Both the position numbers and the translations under genes were made by a program. From positions 62,001-126,000 of the forward strand of contig NZ_AUTC01000157.1 in NCBI RefSeq assembly GCF_001461695.1: DNA of 64,000 nt, given 5' to 3'. Below the pieces are notes generated by a model. It worked only from the letters and a program-made list of their open reading frames with translations. It made no database searches and was not told where the DNA came from. The stretch's first letter is position 1, and each line of letters opens with the position of its first letter. Positions 8,436-17,322 of this stretch are shown piece by piece. Source of the DNA: Sinorhizobium fredii USDA 205. Lineage in GTDB: Bacteria > Pseudomonadota > Alphaproteobacteria > Rhizobiales > Rhizobiaceae.

Positions 8436-9900
8436 GGAAGCTTCCTTTCGTGGGTTCGAATTCGTCTCGCTCACCCGGCCCTGCGCGGGCAAGGTTGCGC
8501 CAATCAGCGGCGTAGCGGGTAAGTTCGGTTCCAAGTTCCTTGAGATCGGTCGCCACGCCGAGGGTGAGCGGCGCCGGATCCCGGCGCGTCTGCTGGCCGG
8601 CAAGCAGCGCCGCACCGGCGGCAACACCATAGGCAGCCAAGTTGACCCGCACCTCGCGGTAGGGGAGCAGCGACGCCACAAGTCCTGCATAGAGCGGATC
8701 GCGCAGAAAGCTTCCATCAAGGACGATGAGACGATCGTCGGAAAGCGTGTCGATGCACTCGACAGTCAACAGCGCGCAATAAAGAAGCGCCAGGGCTTTG
8801 CGTTCCATTGCCGTTTCGGCCGACGGCCCGAGAATACGCCCGCGTCCGGCGCTGCCAGGGAAAACGCCGTCCCCCTCACCGAAGGAGGGAACGGCGATGG
8901 TAGACTGCGCTATCAGACGCGCGGCAATGTCGAGCGGCACATGGTCAGTCGGCGGATCGCTACCGGCGATTTGGGAGTATTCCCGCCCGCCCATCGTCAG
9001 GATGCCGCCGAGCGGATTGCCGAAGACATCGCTGTTCAAGGTCATGCCGCGATGCTCGTCGAGCCGATCGACCGGCGTCGAGCCGGAGAAGCCGACGATC
9101 CAGGTTCCCGTCGAGACGACCGTGAAATCCCGCAGCCCCGCGGCGTGATAGCGATAGTGATTGAGGCTGCTATCGTGACCACCCGCCAGAACCGCCAATC
9201 GATCGGGAAGGCCGAAGCGGCGGACGAGCTCCGGCCGGATCGGACCCAGCCTCTGCCAAGCCTTGGCAAAGGGCGGCATCAGCCTTTCCCATCCGCGGGC
9301 GCTGACGATCGCCGCCCAGCGACGCTCGGCAACGTTCCAGAGATGCGACTGCGCGCCGAGAAAGCTTGTTTCCGACGCGGCGGCCCCGGTAAGCCGCCAG
9401 GCCCAATATTGCGGAACGCCGAGATACCAGCGCGCCTGAGCGAAGGCCTGCGGTTCGCACTGCTCCATCCAGTAGAGCTGGCGGGCCTGATGCGTCGCAC
9501 CGTGCATTGTGGCGCTGCCGCGATCGAGAAAGGAGCCGGCCAGCGGCGCATAGCCGTCGCGGATGTCGGCCGGCAGCGGCTGTTCGTAGTCGACCATCGG
9601 GAGCATGGCGCCATCCCCGGCATCCGGGTCGGCGCCGGTCAGGACGCCGCCGGAGCCGTGTCCGGAGGTGACGAAGGCGCTGAAGGTATGGCGCCGCGAG
9701 AGGCACGCCAACGATTCGAAGACCCATTCGCTCAAGGTGTCGAGATCATGATGGCGCCAAGGCGGACCCGGCAGAACGGGATTGGGAACGCTGAGCGTCT
9801 CGACAATCGCACCGTCTGCCGCGGCAGCGCTGAGCTTGACATTGGTCTTTCCGACGTCGAGGACGGCGACGATCGTCGCTGCGGTTTCTCGATCGCTCAC
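8428..9900 (-). CDS. FGGY-family carbohydrate kinase
   Basis: About 490 aa. Actin-fold sugar kinase: N-terminal VAVLDVGKTNVKLSAA is the phosphate-1 motif, GGHDSSLNHY is the central phosphate-2 segment, and VVSTGTWIVGFS belongs to the adenosine region. It resembles L-fuculose/rhamnulose-type kinases more than xylulokinase, but I cannot fix the substrate. The GTG at 9900 has GGAGG five bases upstream; an in-frame GTG at 9912 is the alternative. It lies between the epimerase (28 bp gap) and the aldolase (8 bp overlap), so it probably phosphorylates the ketose before cleavage. Confidence 0.88.
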   Translation of the reverse strand: MSDRETAATIVAVLDVGKTNVKLSAAAADGAIVETLSVPNPVLPGPPWRHHDLDTLSEWVFESLACLSRRHTFSAFVTSGHGSGGVLTGADPDAGDGAMLPMVDYEQPLPADIRDGYAPLAGSFLDRGSATMHGATHQARQLYWMEQCEPQAFAQARWYLGVPQYWAWRLTGAAASETSFLGAQSHLWNVAERRWAAIVSARGWERLMPPFAKAWQRLGPIRPELVRRFGLPDRLAVLAGGHDSSLNHYRYHAAGLRDFTVVSTGTWIVGFSGSTPVDRLDEHRGMTLNSDVFGNPLGGILTMGGREYSQIAGSDPPTDHVPLDIAARLIAQSTIAVPSFGEGDGVFPGSAGRGRILGPSAETAMERKALALLYCALLTVECIDTLSDDRLIVLDGSFLRDPLYAGLVASLLPYREVRVNLAAYGVAAGAALLAGQQTRRDPAPLTLGVATDLKELGTELTRYAADWRNLARAGPGERDEFEPTKGSFHG

Positions 9901-9928
9901 CGCTGCCTCCACCTCCCGTTCCCTCGAT

Positions 9929-10783
9929 TCAGATCAGACCATATTGCTTGGCCTTGTTGCGCAGGAAGGGAAGGCCGTTGCCCATCACTTCCTCTTCGTC
10001 CTTGGCGACAGGACGCCAGACGGCGAGACCGTAGGCCACTTCGGGCGGCATGTTGATGAAGCTTTCCATTGCGAGCCCGCCCTTGAAGCCGATCGCCGCA
10101 AGTGTCGAAAAAATCTCGTCCCAGCCGCAGGTGCCGTATCCGGGGGTGCCGCGGTCGCTCTCCGACAGATGAATGTATTTCAGGTGCTCGCGGGCATCGA
10201 GGATGCCGTTGCCGACGCCCTTCTCCTCGATGTTCATGTGATAGGTGTCGAGGTGCACGAAGATATTGTCGGCGCCGACCCGCTCGATCATCTGCACCGC
10301 CTGCCAGCCGGTGTTGATCAGGTGGTTCTCATAGCGGTTGACGGCTTCGACGCCGAGTTCGATGCCGCGCGACTTGGCGTGCTTGGCGGCTGCCGACAGC
10401 ACGCGGGCGATGTTGTCGTATTCCGCTTCGGTCGGCGGCACGCCGGTCCGCTCGCCGATGCCACCATAGATGACGCCGGAGAGCGCCTCGCCGCCGAGAT
10501 CGGCTGTCTTGTCGATCGCGACCTTCAGGTGCTCGATCGCCGCGTCCGGGCGCACGGAAGCCCAGGCGCGCTCCGGCAGGCCGAGCGAGCAGAGCGCGCG
10601 CAGCTCGTTTTTTTCAAGCAGCGCGCGGGTGTGTTCCGTATCGACGGCAGGCGGGTTGAGCATCGGGATCTCGATGAAATCGACCTCGTATTTGAGCGCA
10701 GCCGCAACGGCGCGTTCGGCACCCGGCCGATCCCAGTTCATGGTCCACATGCTCGTATGGACGCCAAAACCCTGCATGGTCAT
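9929..10783 (-). CDS. Ketose 3-epimerase (D-tagatose/D-psicose 3-epimerase-like TIM barrel)
   Basis: 284 aa. Xylose-isomerase-like TIM barrel. The block GIELGVEAVNRYENH then VHLDTYHMNIEEKG, with HLSESDRG and AMESF, matches the metal Glu-Asp-His-Glu set of the D-tagatose/D-psicose/L-ribulose 3-epimerase family. It would interconvert C3 epimers of a ketose. The start at 10783 overlaps the upstream permease stop (ATGA); a second ATG two codons later is possible. The downstream kinase and aldolase imply epimerise, phosphorylate, cleave. Substrate unknown. Confidence 0.87.
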   Translation of the reverse strand: MTMQGFGVHTSMWTMNWDRPGAERAVAAALKYEVDFIEIPMLNPPAVDTEHTRALLEKNELRALCSLGLPERAWASVRPDAAIEHLKVAIDKTADLGGEALSGVIYGGIGERTGVPPTEAEYDNIARVLSAAAKHAKSRGIELGVEAVNRYENHLINTGWQAVQMIERVGADNIFVHLDTYHMNIEEKGVGNGILDAREHLKYIHLSESDRGTPGYGTCGWDEIFSTLAAIGFKGGLAMESFINMPPEVAYGLAVWRPVAKDEEEVMGNGLPFLRNKAKQYGLI

Positions 10784-11778
10784 GATCCTCTTCTGATGAT
10801 TGAAATTCTGATCTTCGAAGCGACCCAACGAAGGATCATCACGCCAACGAGCAGGATGCCCCAGACGGCGGTCGCCAGATGCTGGTTGGCTCCGATGAGG
10901 TTGAGCCCAGACGAGAGAAGCTGCAGCACAACGAGCGCCACGAAGACCGGGATGACCCGGCCGAAGCCGCCGAACGGATTGACGCCGCCGAGGAAGCAGG
11001 CAAGCACGGTGATGAGCAGGTAGGACTCGCCGTGGCCGATGCGCACCGAATTGAACCGCGCCAGCATGATGATGCCGGCAATGGCGCACATGACGCCGGA
11101 GAGCGTGTAGACGAGCACGATCGCCTTGCGGGTATTGATGCCGGAATAGCGGGTCGCCTCGAGATTAGAGCCGATCATATAGGTGTTGAAGCCGAGTTTG
11201 GTACGGCCGAGCAGCACGTGCCAGCCGAGCACGCAGACGATGAACACGATGAGCGGCACGGGGATGCCGGCGATCGAGCCATGGCCGATCGGCCCGACAA
11301 AGGCGGGGAAACCGGAAATATCGCCGCCGCGCGTCAGGAACTCGCCGAGCCCGCGCAGAAAGATCATCATCGACAGCGACACGAGGATAGGGTGGGCGCG
11401 GGTGAAGGCGATCACCAGCCCCATCACCACTCCGCTTGCCGCGCCGACCAGCACGGCCAGCAGGCAGCCGACGATGAAGATGCCGATGCCGGCGTCGACG
11501 CCGCCATTCTCCCTCAGTACCCAGGCGACGGTCAGCCCGGCGATATTCGCGGTAAAGGTGATTGCCAGATTGAGGCCGCCGGTGAGGATCGGCAGGAGCA
11601 TGGCGAGCGTCAGGACCCCGAGTTCCGGAAGCTGAAAGGCGACGGACCCGAACGTCGCCGCACTGAGGAATTGCGGCGAGGCGATGCCGAAGACAAGAAC
11701 CACTGCGACGAAGGCGAGACCGGGGCCGGCCATCTCAGGACCGAGTGCGGTCTTGATGCGTTCGACGATATTGGTCAT
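10780..11778 (-). CDS. CUT2-type sugar ABC transporter permease (second)
   Basis: 332 aa starting MTNIVERIKTALGPEMAG. RbsC/BPD_transp_2 family inner-membrane protein with about ten hydrophobic segments; LTGGLNLAITFTANIAGL is a typical early motif and MLARFNSVRIGHGESYLLI follows later. It overlaps the first permease stop by 4 bp (ATGA) and the epimerase start by 4 bp. Together with the other permease it forms the channel of a ribose/rhamnose-type importer. The N-terminal extension of the open frame is only a shadow of the other permease. Confidence 0.93.
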   Translation of the reverse strand: MTNIVERIKTALGPEMAGPGLAFVAVVLVFGIASPQFLSAATFGSVAFQLPELGVLTLAMLLPILTGGLNLAITFTANIAGLTVAWVLRENGGVDAGIGIFIVGCLLAVLVGAASGVVMGLVIAFTRAHPILVSLSMMIFLRGLGEFLTRGGDISGFPAFVGPIGHGSIAGIPVPLIVFIVCVLGWHVLLGRTKLGFNTYMIGSNLEATRYSGINTRKAIVLVYTLSGVMCAIAGIIMLARFNSVRIGHGESYLLITVLACFLGGVNPFGGFGRVIPVFVALVVLQLLSSGLNLIGANQHLATAVWGILLVGVMILRWVASKIRISIIRRGS

Positions 11779-12776
11779 CGTCCCGCCCCCTTCTCCCCGA
11801 CAAGAGCCAGCAGACGCTCGATGCGCGTATTGGAAAGAGTGATGGCGATCAGGATGATGGCGCCGACGATCATCTTGAAGGCGAAAGGCGACACGCCCAT
11901 CAGGTTGAGGCCGTTCTGGGTGATCGAGATCATGAGCACGCCGAGGACGCAGCCGAGCACCGAGCCCTTGCCGCCGCCGAGGCGGGCGCCGCCGAGCACG
12001 ACCGCGGCAAGCACGTCTAGTTCGCGGCCGTATAGCGCATTCGGGACGACCTCCTGCGCGTAGTGGGCCTGGATGAGCCCGCCGATGCCGGCCATCAGGC
12101 CGAGCCAGCCGAAGGCGATGAACTGCATGGCGCCGATATTGATGCCGAAGCGGCGCGCCCCTTCCGGATTGTCGCCGAAGGCATAAAGCTGCCGGCCGAT
12201 CGTGGTGCGGGTGATCAGCAGCCAGGTCGCGACGACGCAAACGGCCATGACCAGAACCGGCAGCGTGATCTCGATCCAGGTGCCGTCCGGCATCTCGTGC
12301 TCGAACAGGATGACGCGGTCGGTCAGCCAGTCGGGCAGGTCGTAGATCGACACGCCCCTCGTAAAGAACATCAGCAGGCCGAAATAGATGTTGAAGGTCG
12401 AGATCGTCGCGACGATCGAGATGATCCGGAAGCGGTGGATCAGGAAGGCATTGACGCAGCCGAGCAGCACACCCAGCGAACCGGCGATCAAGAGCCCGGA
12501 GATCCAACCGCCGCCACCGATCCAGCCGAGCAAGATCGCCGCACAATACTGGACGACGGAGGCGGCAACCGCGAATGAAATATCGATGCCGCCGGCGATC
12601 AGCACGACCAGCAAGCCGACGGCGAAAATGATGTTGACGGCGCTGATGTTCAGGAGGTCGAAGGCGTTGCCCAGCGAGAAGAAATTCGCCGTGGCAAAGG
12701 AAAGCACGGTGCTGATGACGACGATCACCACCAGCAGGGAGAACTCGGTCGCGTGGGTGCGGATCAAGCTACGCAT
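11775..12776 (-). CDS. CUT2-type sugar ABC transporter permease (first)
   Basis: 333 aa from MRSLIRTHATEFSLL. Multi-span RbsC-like permease with LIAGGIDISFAVAASVVQ and AAVVLGGARLGGGKGSVLG, both characteristic of the family. The ATG at 12776 is 8 bp inside the 3' end of the ATPase gene with a GAGG site ahead. It pairs with the second permease (10780-11778), which it overlaps by 4 bp. Inner membrane. Confidence 0.93.
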   Translation of the reverse strand: MRSLIRTHATEFSLLVVIVVISTVLSFATANFFSLGNAFDLLNISAVNIIFAVGLLVVLIAGGIDISFAVAASVVQYCAAILLGWIGGGGWISGLLIAGSLGVLLGCVNAFLIHRFRIISIVATISTFNIYFGLLMFFTRGVSIYDLPDWLTDRVILFEHEMPDGTWIEITLPVLVMAVCVVATWLLITRTTIGRQLYAFGDNPEGARRFGINIGAMQFIAFGWLGLMAGIGGLIQAHYAQEVVPNALYGRELDVLAAVVLGGARLGGGKGSVLGCVLGVLMISITQNGLNLMGVSPFAFKMIVGAIILIAITLSNTRIERLLALVGEKGAGR

Positions 12777-14283
12777 AGACGGCAGCCTCGATGTCTTCCA
12801 GCCGCGCGAGGCGCGGGTCATAGGTGCCGACGATGCGGCCCTGCGTCATGTGCAGGACCCGGTCGGCGTTGAAATAGACCTCCGGTACCTCATCGGAGAT
12901 CAGAATGATGGCAAGGCCGCTCTCGGCGAGCTTGGCGACGATGTCGAAGATGCCGGCGCGCGCGCCGACATCGACGCCGACGGTCGGGCAGTCGAGAATG
13001 AGCAGCTTCGGATCGGTGGCGAGCCATTTGGCGATCGCCACGCGCTGCTGATTGCCGCCGGAAAGCGTCGAGATCGCATCGGCCTGGCGGCCGATCCTGA
13101 CGCCGAGATCGGCGATCCAGCGGGAAACGAGGCTGCGCTTGCGATCTTCGGAAAGCAGACCTCCGGAAAGAATCTTGCGGAGCGAGGCGATCACCAGATT
13201 GTCGGCAATCGTCTGCGGCTGGATGAGCCCGAGCGACAGCCGGTCCTCCGAGAGATAGGCGACGCCGGCCTTGATCGCGTCTCGGTTCGAGGCGAAGCGG
13301 ACTTTCTTGCCCTCGATGCTGATCGAGCCGGAGGCGGGCTTCAGCATGCCAAAAAGGGCGAGCGCTAACTCGGTCCGCCCGGCGCCGAGCAGCCCCGTGA
13401 TCCCGACCGTTTCACCGCGATGAACCGTCAGCGAAATGTCCTCGAACTGGCCGGGCCGGGTCAGTCCGCGAACTTCGAGCACGACCGGCTGATCGTCCTT
13501 CGGGCGTGCCCGGACGTGCTGGTCGAAGGTCTTGCCGGTCATCAGTTCGGTGATGCGCGACTGCGTCATGCCGGCGGCCGGGTAGACCCCGACCAGCGCG
13601 CCATCGCGCAGCACCGTGATGCGGCTCGAAATCTCCAGAACCTCGGCCAGACGGTGGCTGACGAAGACGACGGCGACGCCGGAATCGGAAAGATTGCGGA
13701 CGATATCGAGGAGATGGTCGGTCTCCGACTGGGTGAGCGATGCGGTCGGCTCGTCCATGAAGACGAGCTTCGCTTCGCCGATAAGCGCCCGGGCGATCGC
13801 CACAATCTGCCGCTGGGCGATCGCATATTCCTTGAGCGGCAGGTCGACGTCGAGCGTGACGCCGAGACGGGCGAGCGCATCGATCGCGATCCGCCGCATG
13901 CGATTGTAGTCGACGAGGCGCGGCCGACGGCCGAGGACCTCGTGGAAGGCGATGTTTTCGGCGACGCTCATTTCCGGAAACAGCGCCAGGTCCTGCCAGA
14001 TCACCTGGATGCCGCGGTCCTGGGCGGTGACCGGCGACATATGCGAATAGGTCTCGCCGTCATATTCGATAACGGCGCCGTCCGCCGGGCGGTAGACGCC
14101 GGTGATCACCTTGATCAGCGTGCTCTTGCCGCAGCCGTTCTCGCCTGCCAGACAATGCACCTCGCCGGGGCGCACCTCGAAGCTCACATTCTTCAGCGCC
14201 TTGACGCCACCGAACGTCATGTTGATGTCGCGAAGCGACAGAAGCGGCTTTTCGCCGACCGTCGCGCTCGTTGCCTGATGCAT
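12769..14283 (-). CDS. CUT2-type sugar ABC transporter ATP-binding protein (two NBDs)
   Basis: About 504 aa, RbsA/MglA-like. NBD1 (residues 20-230): Walker A GENGCGKST, Walker B LVFMDEPTASL. NBD2 (260-500): degenerate Walker A GLLGAGRTEL, signature LSGGNQQRV, and Walker B LLILDCPTVGVDVG, in which the usual glutamate is a cysteine. The start at 14283 (MHQATSATVGEK) fits family length; an ATG ten codons upstream at 14313 is the alternative. It is separated from the binding-protein gene by a hairpin and a RIME-like element. Confidence 0.93.
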   Translation of the reverse strand: MHQATSATVGEKPLLSLRDINMTFGGVKALKNVSFEVRPGEVHCLAGENGCGKSTLIKVITGVYRPADGAVIEYDGETYSHMSPVTAQDRGIQVIWQDLALFPEMSVAENIAFHEVLGRRPRLVDYNRMRRIAIDALARLGVTLDVDLPLKEYAIAQRQIVAIARALIGEAKLVFMDEPTASLTQSETDHLLDIVRNLSDSGVAVVFVSHRLAEVLEISSRITVLRDGALVGVYPAAGMTQSRITELMTGKTFDQHVRARPKDDQPVVLEVRGLTRPGQFEDISLTVHRGETVGITGLLGAGRTELALALFGMLKPASGSISIEGKKVRFASNRDAIKAGVAYLSEDRLSLGLIQPQTIADNLVIASLRKILSGGLLSEDRKRSLVSRWIADLGVRIGRQADAISTLSGGNQQRVAIAKWLATDPKLLILDCPTVGVDVGARAGIFDIVAKLAESGLAIILISDEVPEVYFNADRVLHMTQGRIVGTYDPRLARLEDIEAAVYA

Positions 14284-14362
14284 GGACCCTGCGCCTGTCG
14301 AACGTCGTTTCATGGGACTTGCCAGGCCGGCCGGAGCCGGCCCAGCAGCCGGGAGAATCCTA

Positions 14363-14452
14363 CTGCATGTCTCCTTAAATCGACCTCGATTTCAGGACAA
14401 AGACATGCAGCAAAACAAAGTGCTACAGCGACCTTTGCGCGCGGCGCTGCAG
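14363..14452. repeat. RIME-like element, copy 2 (second palindrome shortened)
   Basis: First palindrome ctgcatgt...acatgcag (14363-14410) is complete, with a cttaaatcg/cgatttcag inner pair. The second arm pair (14423-14452, ctacagcg to cgctgcag) lacks the gtctgatgagacgcg middle found in the copies at 5553 and 19424. It lies between the binding-protein gene and the ATPase gene of the sugar importer. Confidence 0.78.
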
Positions 14453-14480
14453 GGCGGAATGCACGGCGCGGCATCCCGCC
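14453..14480 (-). terminator. Hairpin after the sugar-binding protein gene
   Basis: GGCGGAATGC (14453-14462) pairs with GCATCCCGCC (14471-14480), one mismatch, 8-base loop, starting 15 bases after the stop of the minus-strand binding-protein gene. There is no T-run. Such stem-loops often stabilise the binding-protein message or partly end transcription before the permease and ATPase genes. Confidence 0.5.
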
Positions 14481-14495
14481 TGCAACTTCTGCGGA

Positions 14496-15488
14496 CTAGA
14501 GACCCATCGCAGCGAGATCGGCGACCGTGTCCTTGTTGATCGGCACGAGCTGGTCGACGATGATGTTGCGGTTCTGGAAGTCCGGATGGATCACGCCGAG
14601 ACCTTCGATTTCCTCGCCGTCCTTGACCTCCTCGCCCTTGAGGAGCTTATCAGCCATCGTCACGAAGACTTCGCCGGCCTGTTTCGGATTCCACATGAAA
14701 CCGCCGGAGATCGCGTCGGACTTCACCAGCTTCTGTCCCTGGCCGGGCGAGAAGGGTCCGAGAACGAAGATCTCACCCACCTTGCGGCGCTCTTCGATGG
14801 CGCGGCCGGCGCCGATCGGGCCCTGGCTGCCGAAGGCGAGGAAGCCCTTCAGGTTCGGGTGAGCGGAGATCAGGTCGAGGGCGGTCGAGCGGCTCTTGTC
14901 GACATCCTCGGCAACGCCGTAGCGTTCACCGACCAAGGTCATCTCGGGATGGTTCTTCTTGAGATAGGCGATCGCCGCATCCGCCCAGGCATTGTGCAGC
15001 GGCACGGTCAGCGAGCCGACGAAGACCGCATACTCGCCCTTGCCACCCATCTTCTCGGCCAGCAGCTTGCCGTGCGCTTCACCGAAACCCTGAGACGAAG
15101 CGAGTTCGAAATCCCAGTCGGCGCCCTTCTGGCTCGGCGATTCATGCGTGATGACGATGATGCCCTTTTCCTTGGCCTTGGTGAGGACCGGTTCCAGCAC
15201 CTTGGCATCGTTGGGCACCACGCCGATAACCTTCACGCCCTGGGCGATCAGATCCTCGATGGCGCGGACCTGCAATGCCGGGTCGGCGCTCGTCGGGCCG
15301 ACCATGAAGGCGTCGAGGCCGAGCTTCTGGCCGCGCTCCTTGATGCCCACTTCCATGGCGTTGAACCACGGAATGCCGCCGATCTTGACGACCACGCCGA
15401 CCTTCGGCGCGTCCTGCGCCGCGACGGAAAAGGCACCGGCGAGCGAAAGCGAAGCCGCCAGGGCGGCAGCAAGAAATGTCTTGATCAT
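14496..15488 (-). CDS. Periplasmic sugar-binding protein of a CUT2 ABC importer
   Basis: 330 aa. The signal peptide (residues 1 to about 24, MIKTFLAAALAASLSLAG, cleaved after VAAQ or nearby) directs it to the periplasm. RbsB/LsrB-like Peripla_BP_4 fold: VGVVVKIGGIPWFNAMEVG at the N terminus and GFLAFGSQGPIGAGRA in the hinge region. The strand opening VVKIGGIPWFN recalls RhaS/LsrB-type proteins, so a deoxy sugar, a ketose or even AI-2 is possible; I cannot decide. First gene of the minus-strand operon, divergent from its LacI regulator. Regulated through the operator at 15642-15661. Confidence 0.92.
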   Translation of the reverse strand: MIKTFLAAALAASLSLAGAFSVAAQDAPKVGVVVKIGGIPWFNAMEVGIKERGQKLGLDAFMVGPTSADPALQVRAIEDLIAQGVKVIGVVPNDAKVLEPVLTKAKEKGIIVITHESPSQKGADWDFELASSQGFGEAHGKLLAEKMGGKGEYAVFVGSLTVPLHNAWADAAIAYLKKNHPEMTLVGERYGVAEDVDKSRSTALDLISAHPNLKGFLAFGSQGPIGAGRAIEERRKVGEIFVLGPFSPGQGQKLVKSDAISGGFMWNPKQAGEVFVTMADKLLKGEEVKDGEEIEGLGVIHPDFQNRNIIVDQLVPINKDTVADLAAMGL

Positions 15489-15619
15489 GTCTCTCCTCCA
15501 CAGGTTCCCGCAACGGGAACTCTCCCGGGCGCTGGCGCGCCGGCCTCCAGTTTCAATCCTCCATGACGAGAAGCGAGTTTCCCGCCGCTGACCGCCGCCT
15601 CCTCAGACGACCCAAAGAC

Positions 15620-15661
15620 TTGCACAATCGATATTTCTTATTTGCACAATCGATGGTGCAA
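15620..15661. promoter_or_regulatory. LacI-family operator in the divergent promoter
   Basis: A near-perfect 20 bp palindrome TTGCACAATCGATGGTGCAA lies at 15642-15661. A second copy of its left half, TTGCACAATCGAT, lies at 15620-15632. The spacing of 22 bp between the repeats (two helical turns) suits cooperative binding. Position between the binding-protein gene and the LacI gene fits control of both. Confidence 0.78.
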
Positions 15662-15728
15662 AGACTATCCTGCAGACTTAATCTTTCGTCAAGCGCAAAT
15701 CTGCTCTAAGAGATTCGAGGGGGCTCAG

Positions 15729-16805
15729 ATGGCGAACAGCGGCAAGAAAAAGGCGACGATCTACGATCTCTCGGTGCTCTCGGGCAGTTCGCCCTCGACG
15801 GTGAGCGCCGTTCTGAACGGCACCTGGCGCAAACGGCGCATCAAGGAAAGCACAGCCGAACTCATCCGCAGCCTCGCCGAAACCCACCAGTATACGGCAA
15901 ACCGCCAGGCGCGCGGGCTGCGCAGCTCTCGCTCGGGCCTTGTCGGGCTGCTCTTGCCCGTGCACGACAACCGCTACTTCTCCTCTCTCGCCCAGACCTT
16001 CGAGGCGCATGTGCGCAGCAAGGGCCAATGCCCGATCGTCGTCAGCGCCAGCCGCGACCCCGAGGAGGAGCGCAAGACGGCCGAAACGCTGATCTCCTAT
16101 TCCATCGACGAGTTGTTCATCTGCGGCGCGACGGATCCGGACGGGGTCCACGAGGTCTGCGAAGCGGCCGGGCTGAAGCACATCAATATCGACCTGCCGG
16201 GCACGAAGGTCCCGTCCGTCATCAGCGACAATTTCGAAGGCGGCCGGCTGCTGACCGAGGCCATCATCCGCCACTTCCCCGCCGACCGACCGCTCCAGCC
16301 GACCGATCTCTATCTGTTCGGCGGCCGCAACGACCATGCGAGCCACGAGCGTATCCGCGGCTTCCGGGCCGTGAAAAAGGCAATGCTCGGGGATGATCCG
16401 GACGAATGCATCCAGCCGACCGGCTATGCCGCGAACAACGCGCGAAAGGCCTTCGAGGCCTTCTATACCCGGCATGGCAAGCTGCCCCGCGGCCTCTTCG
16501 TGAACTCGTCGATCAATTTCGAGGGCCTGCTGCGTTTCATGGCCGAGCACCCGCACGACAATTTCACCGACCTCGTCGTCGGCTGCTACGACTACGATCC
16601 TTTCGCCTCCTTCCTCCCCTTCCCCGTCATCATGATCCGGCAGAATGTCGAGGGCATGATCGCCAAGGCCTTCGAGGTGATCGAACAACCTCGCGCTGCG
16701 CCGCGAATACATCTGGTCGAGCCGGAGCTCGTGCCACCAAGGACGGCACTCACCGGACCGCTCGATGCCCTGAAAGACATCGACCTGCCACGAGGCAAGT
16801 CATAA
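15729..16805 (+). CDS. LacI-family transcriptional regulator of the sugar locus
   Basis: 358 aa from MANSGKKKATIYDLS, with GAGGGGG just upstream. The N-terminal helix-turn-helix (residues 8-60) reads TIYDLSVLSGSSPSTVSAVL, the LacI recognition pattern. The periplasmic-binding-protein-like sensor follows, with SRSGLVGLLLPVHDNRYF starting the ligand domain. It is divergent from the importer/catabolic operon and faces the palindrome at 15642. Likely a repressor released by the sugar or a phosphorylated product. Confidence 0.92.
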   Translation: MANSGKKKATIYDLSVLSGSSPSTVSAVLNGTWRKRRIKESTAELIRSLAETHQYTANRQARGLRSSRSGLVGLLLPVHDNRYFSSLAQTFEAHVRSKGQCPIVVSASRDPEEERKTAETLISYSIDELFICGATDPDGVHEVCEAAGLKHINIDLPGTKVPSVISDNFEGGRLLTEAIIRHFPADRPLQPTDLYLFGGRNDHASHERIRGFRAVKKAMLGDDPDECIQPTGYAANNARKAFEAFYTRHGKLPRGLFVNSSINFEGLLRFMAEHPHDNFTDLVVGCYDYDPFASFLPFPVIMIRQNVEGMIAKAFEVIEQPRAAPRIHLVEPELVPPRTALTGPLDALKDIDLPRGKS

Positions 16806-16833
16806 ATATCTACTGTACATTAGCATATTGACG

Positions 16834-17322
16834 ATGTATTTTTCTGTCATGGACGCTACAGACAGAAAAATCATTGGAATTCTTGCTGACGACGCTCGCG
16901 CCTCGCTAACGGATATCGGCACGGCCGTGGACCTCTCGCCCTCTGCGGTCAACGAACGCATCCGCCGCCTGGTGACAAGCGGCGTCATCCGCCGTTTCAC
17001 GCTCGACGTCGACCACCGGATCCTTGGCTTCGACGTGCTTGCCTACGTCTGGATAGCCTTGGCCAACGAGGCCGACGAAAGCGAGTTCCGCAGCTTCATC
17101 GCCTCCCATCCGGCGGTTGCGGAGTGCCATCACGTGACCGGCGCCTGGTCTTACTGCGCCAAGGTACGGATGCCGACGCTTGGCGACATCGAGCCCTTTC
17201 TGTCGGAACTGAAGGCGCGCCGCTATCTCGCCCGGAGCGAGACCGTCATCGCGCTTTCCACCGCCGCGGAGCGCGCCGTCACCTTGCCAGCGCCGGACGA
17301 AAGAAAGCGAGACAGAGGATGA
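16834..17322 (+). CDS. Lrp/AsnC-family transcriptional regulator
   Basis: 162 aa. The N-terminal winged helix contains MDATDRKIIGILADDARAS and LSPSAVNERIRRL; the C-terminal RAM/effector domain contains HPAVAECHHVTGAWSYCAKV. Start codons at 16834 and 16849 are both possible; neither has a clear ribosome site, and 16849 (MDATDRK) is typical of the family. The stop overlaps the LysE-type exporter start (ATGA), so it most likely controls that exporter in response to an amino acid, as Lrg/Lrp-exporter pairs do. Confidence 0.9.
   Translation: MYFSVMDATDRKIIGILADDARASLTDIGTAVDLSPSAVNERIRRLVTSGVIRRFTLDVDHRILGFDVLAYVWIALANEADESEFRSFIASHPAVAECHHVTGAWSYCAKVRMPTLGDIEPFLSELKARRYLARSETVIALSTAAERAVTLPAPDERKRDRG

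Noticed and set aside
8450..8465. GGTTCGAATTC resembling a tRNA T-loop
   Set aside because: No acceptor, D or anticodon arms around it, and it lies inside the kinase 3' coding region.
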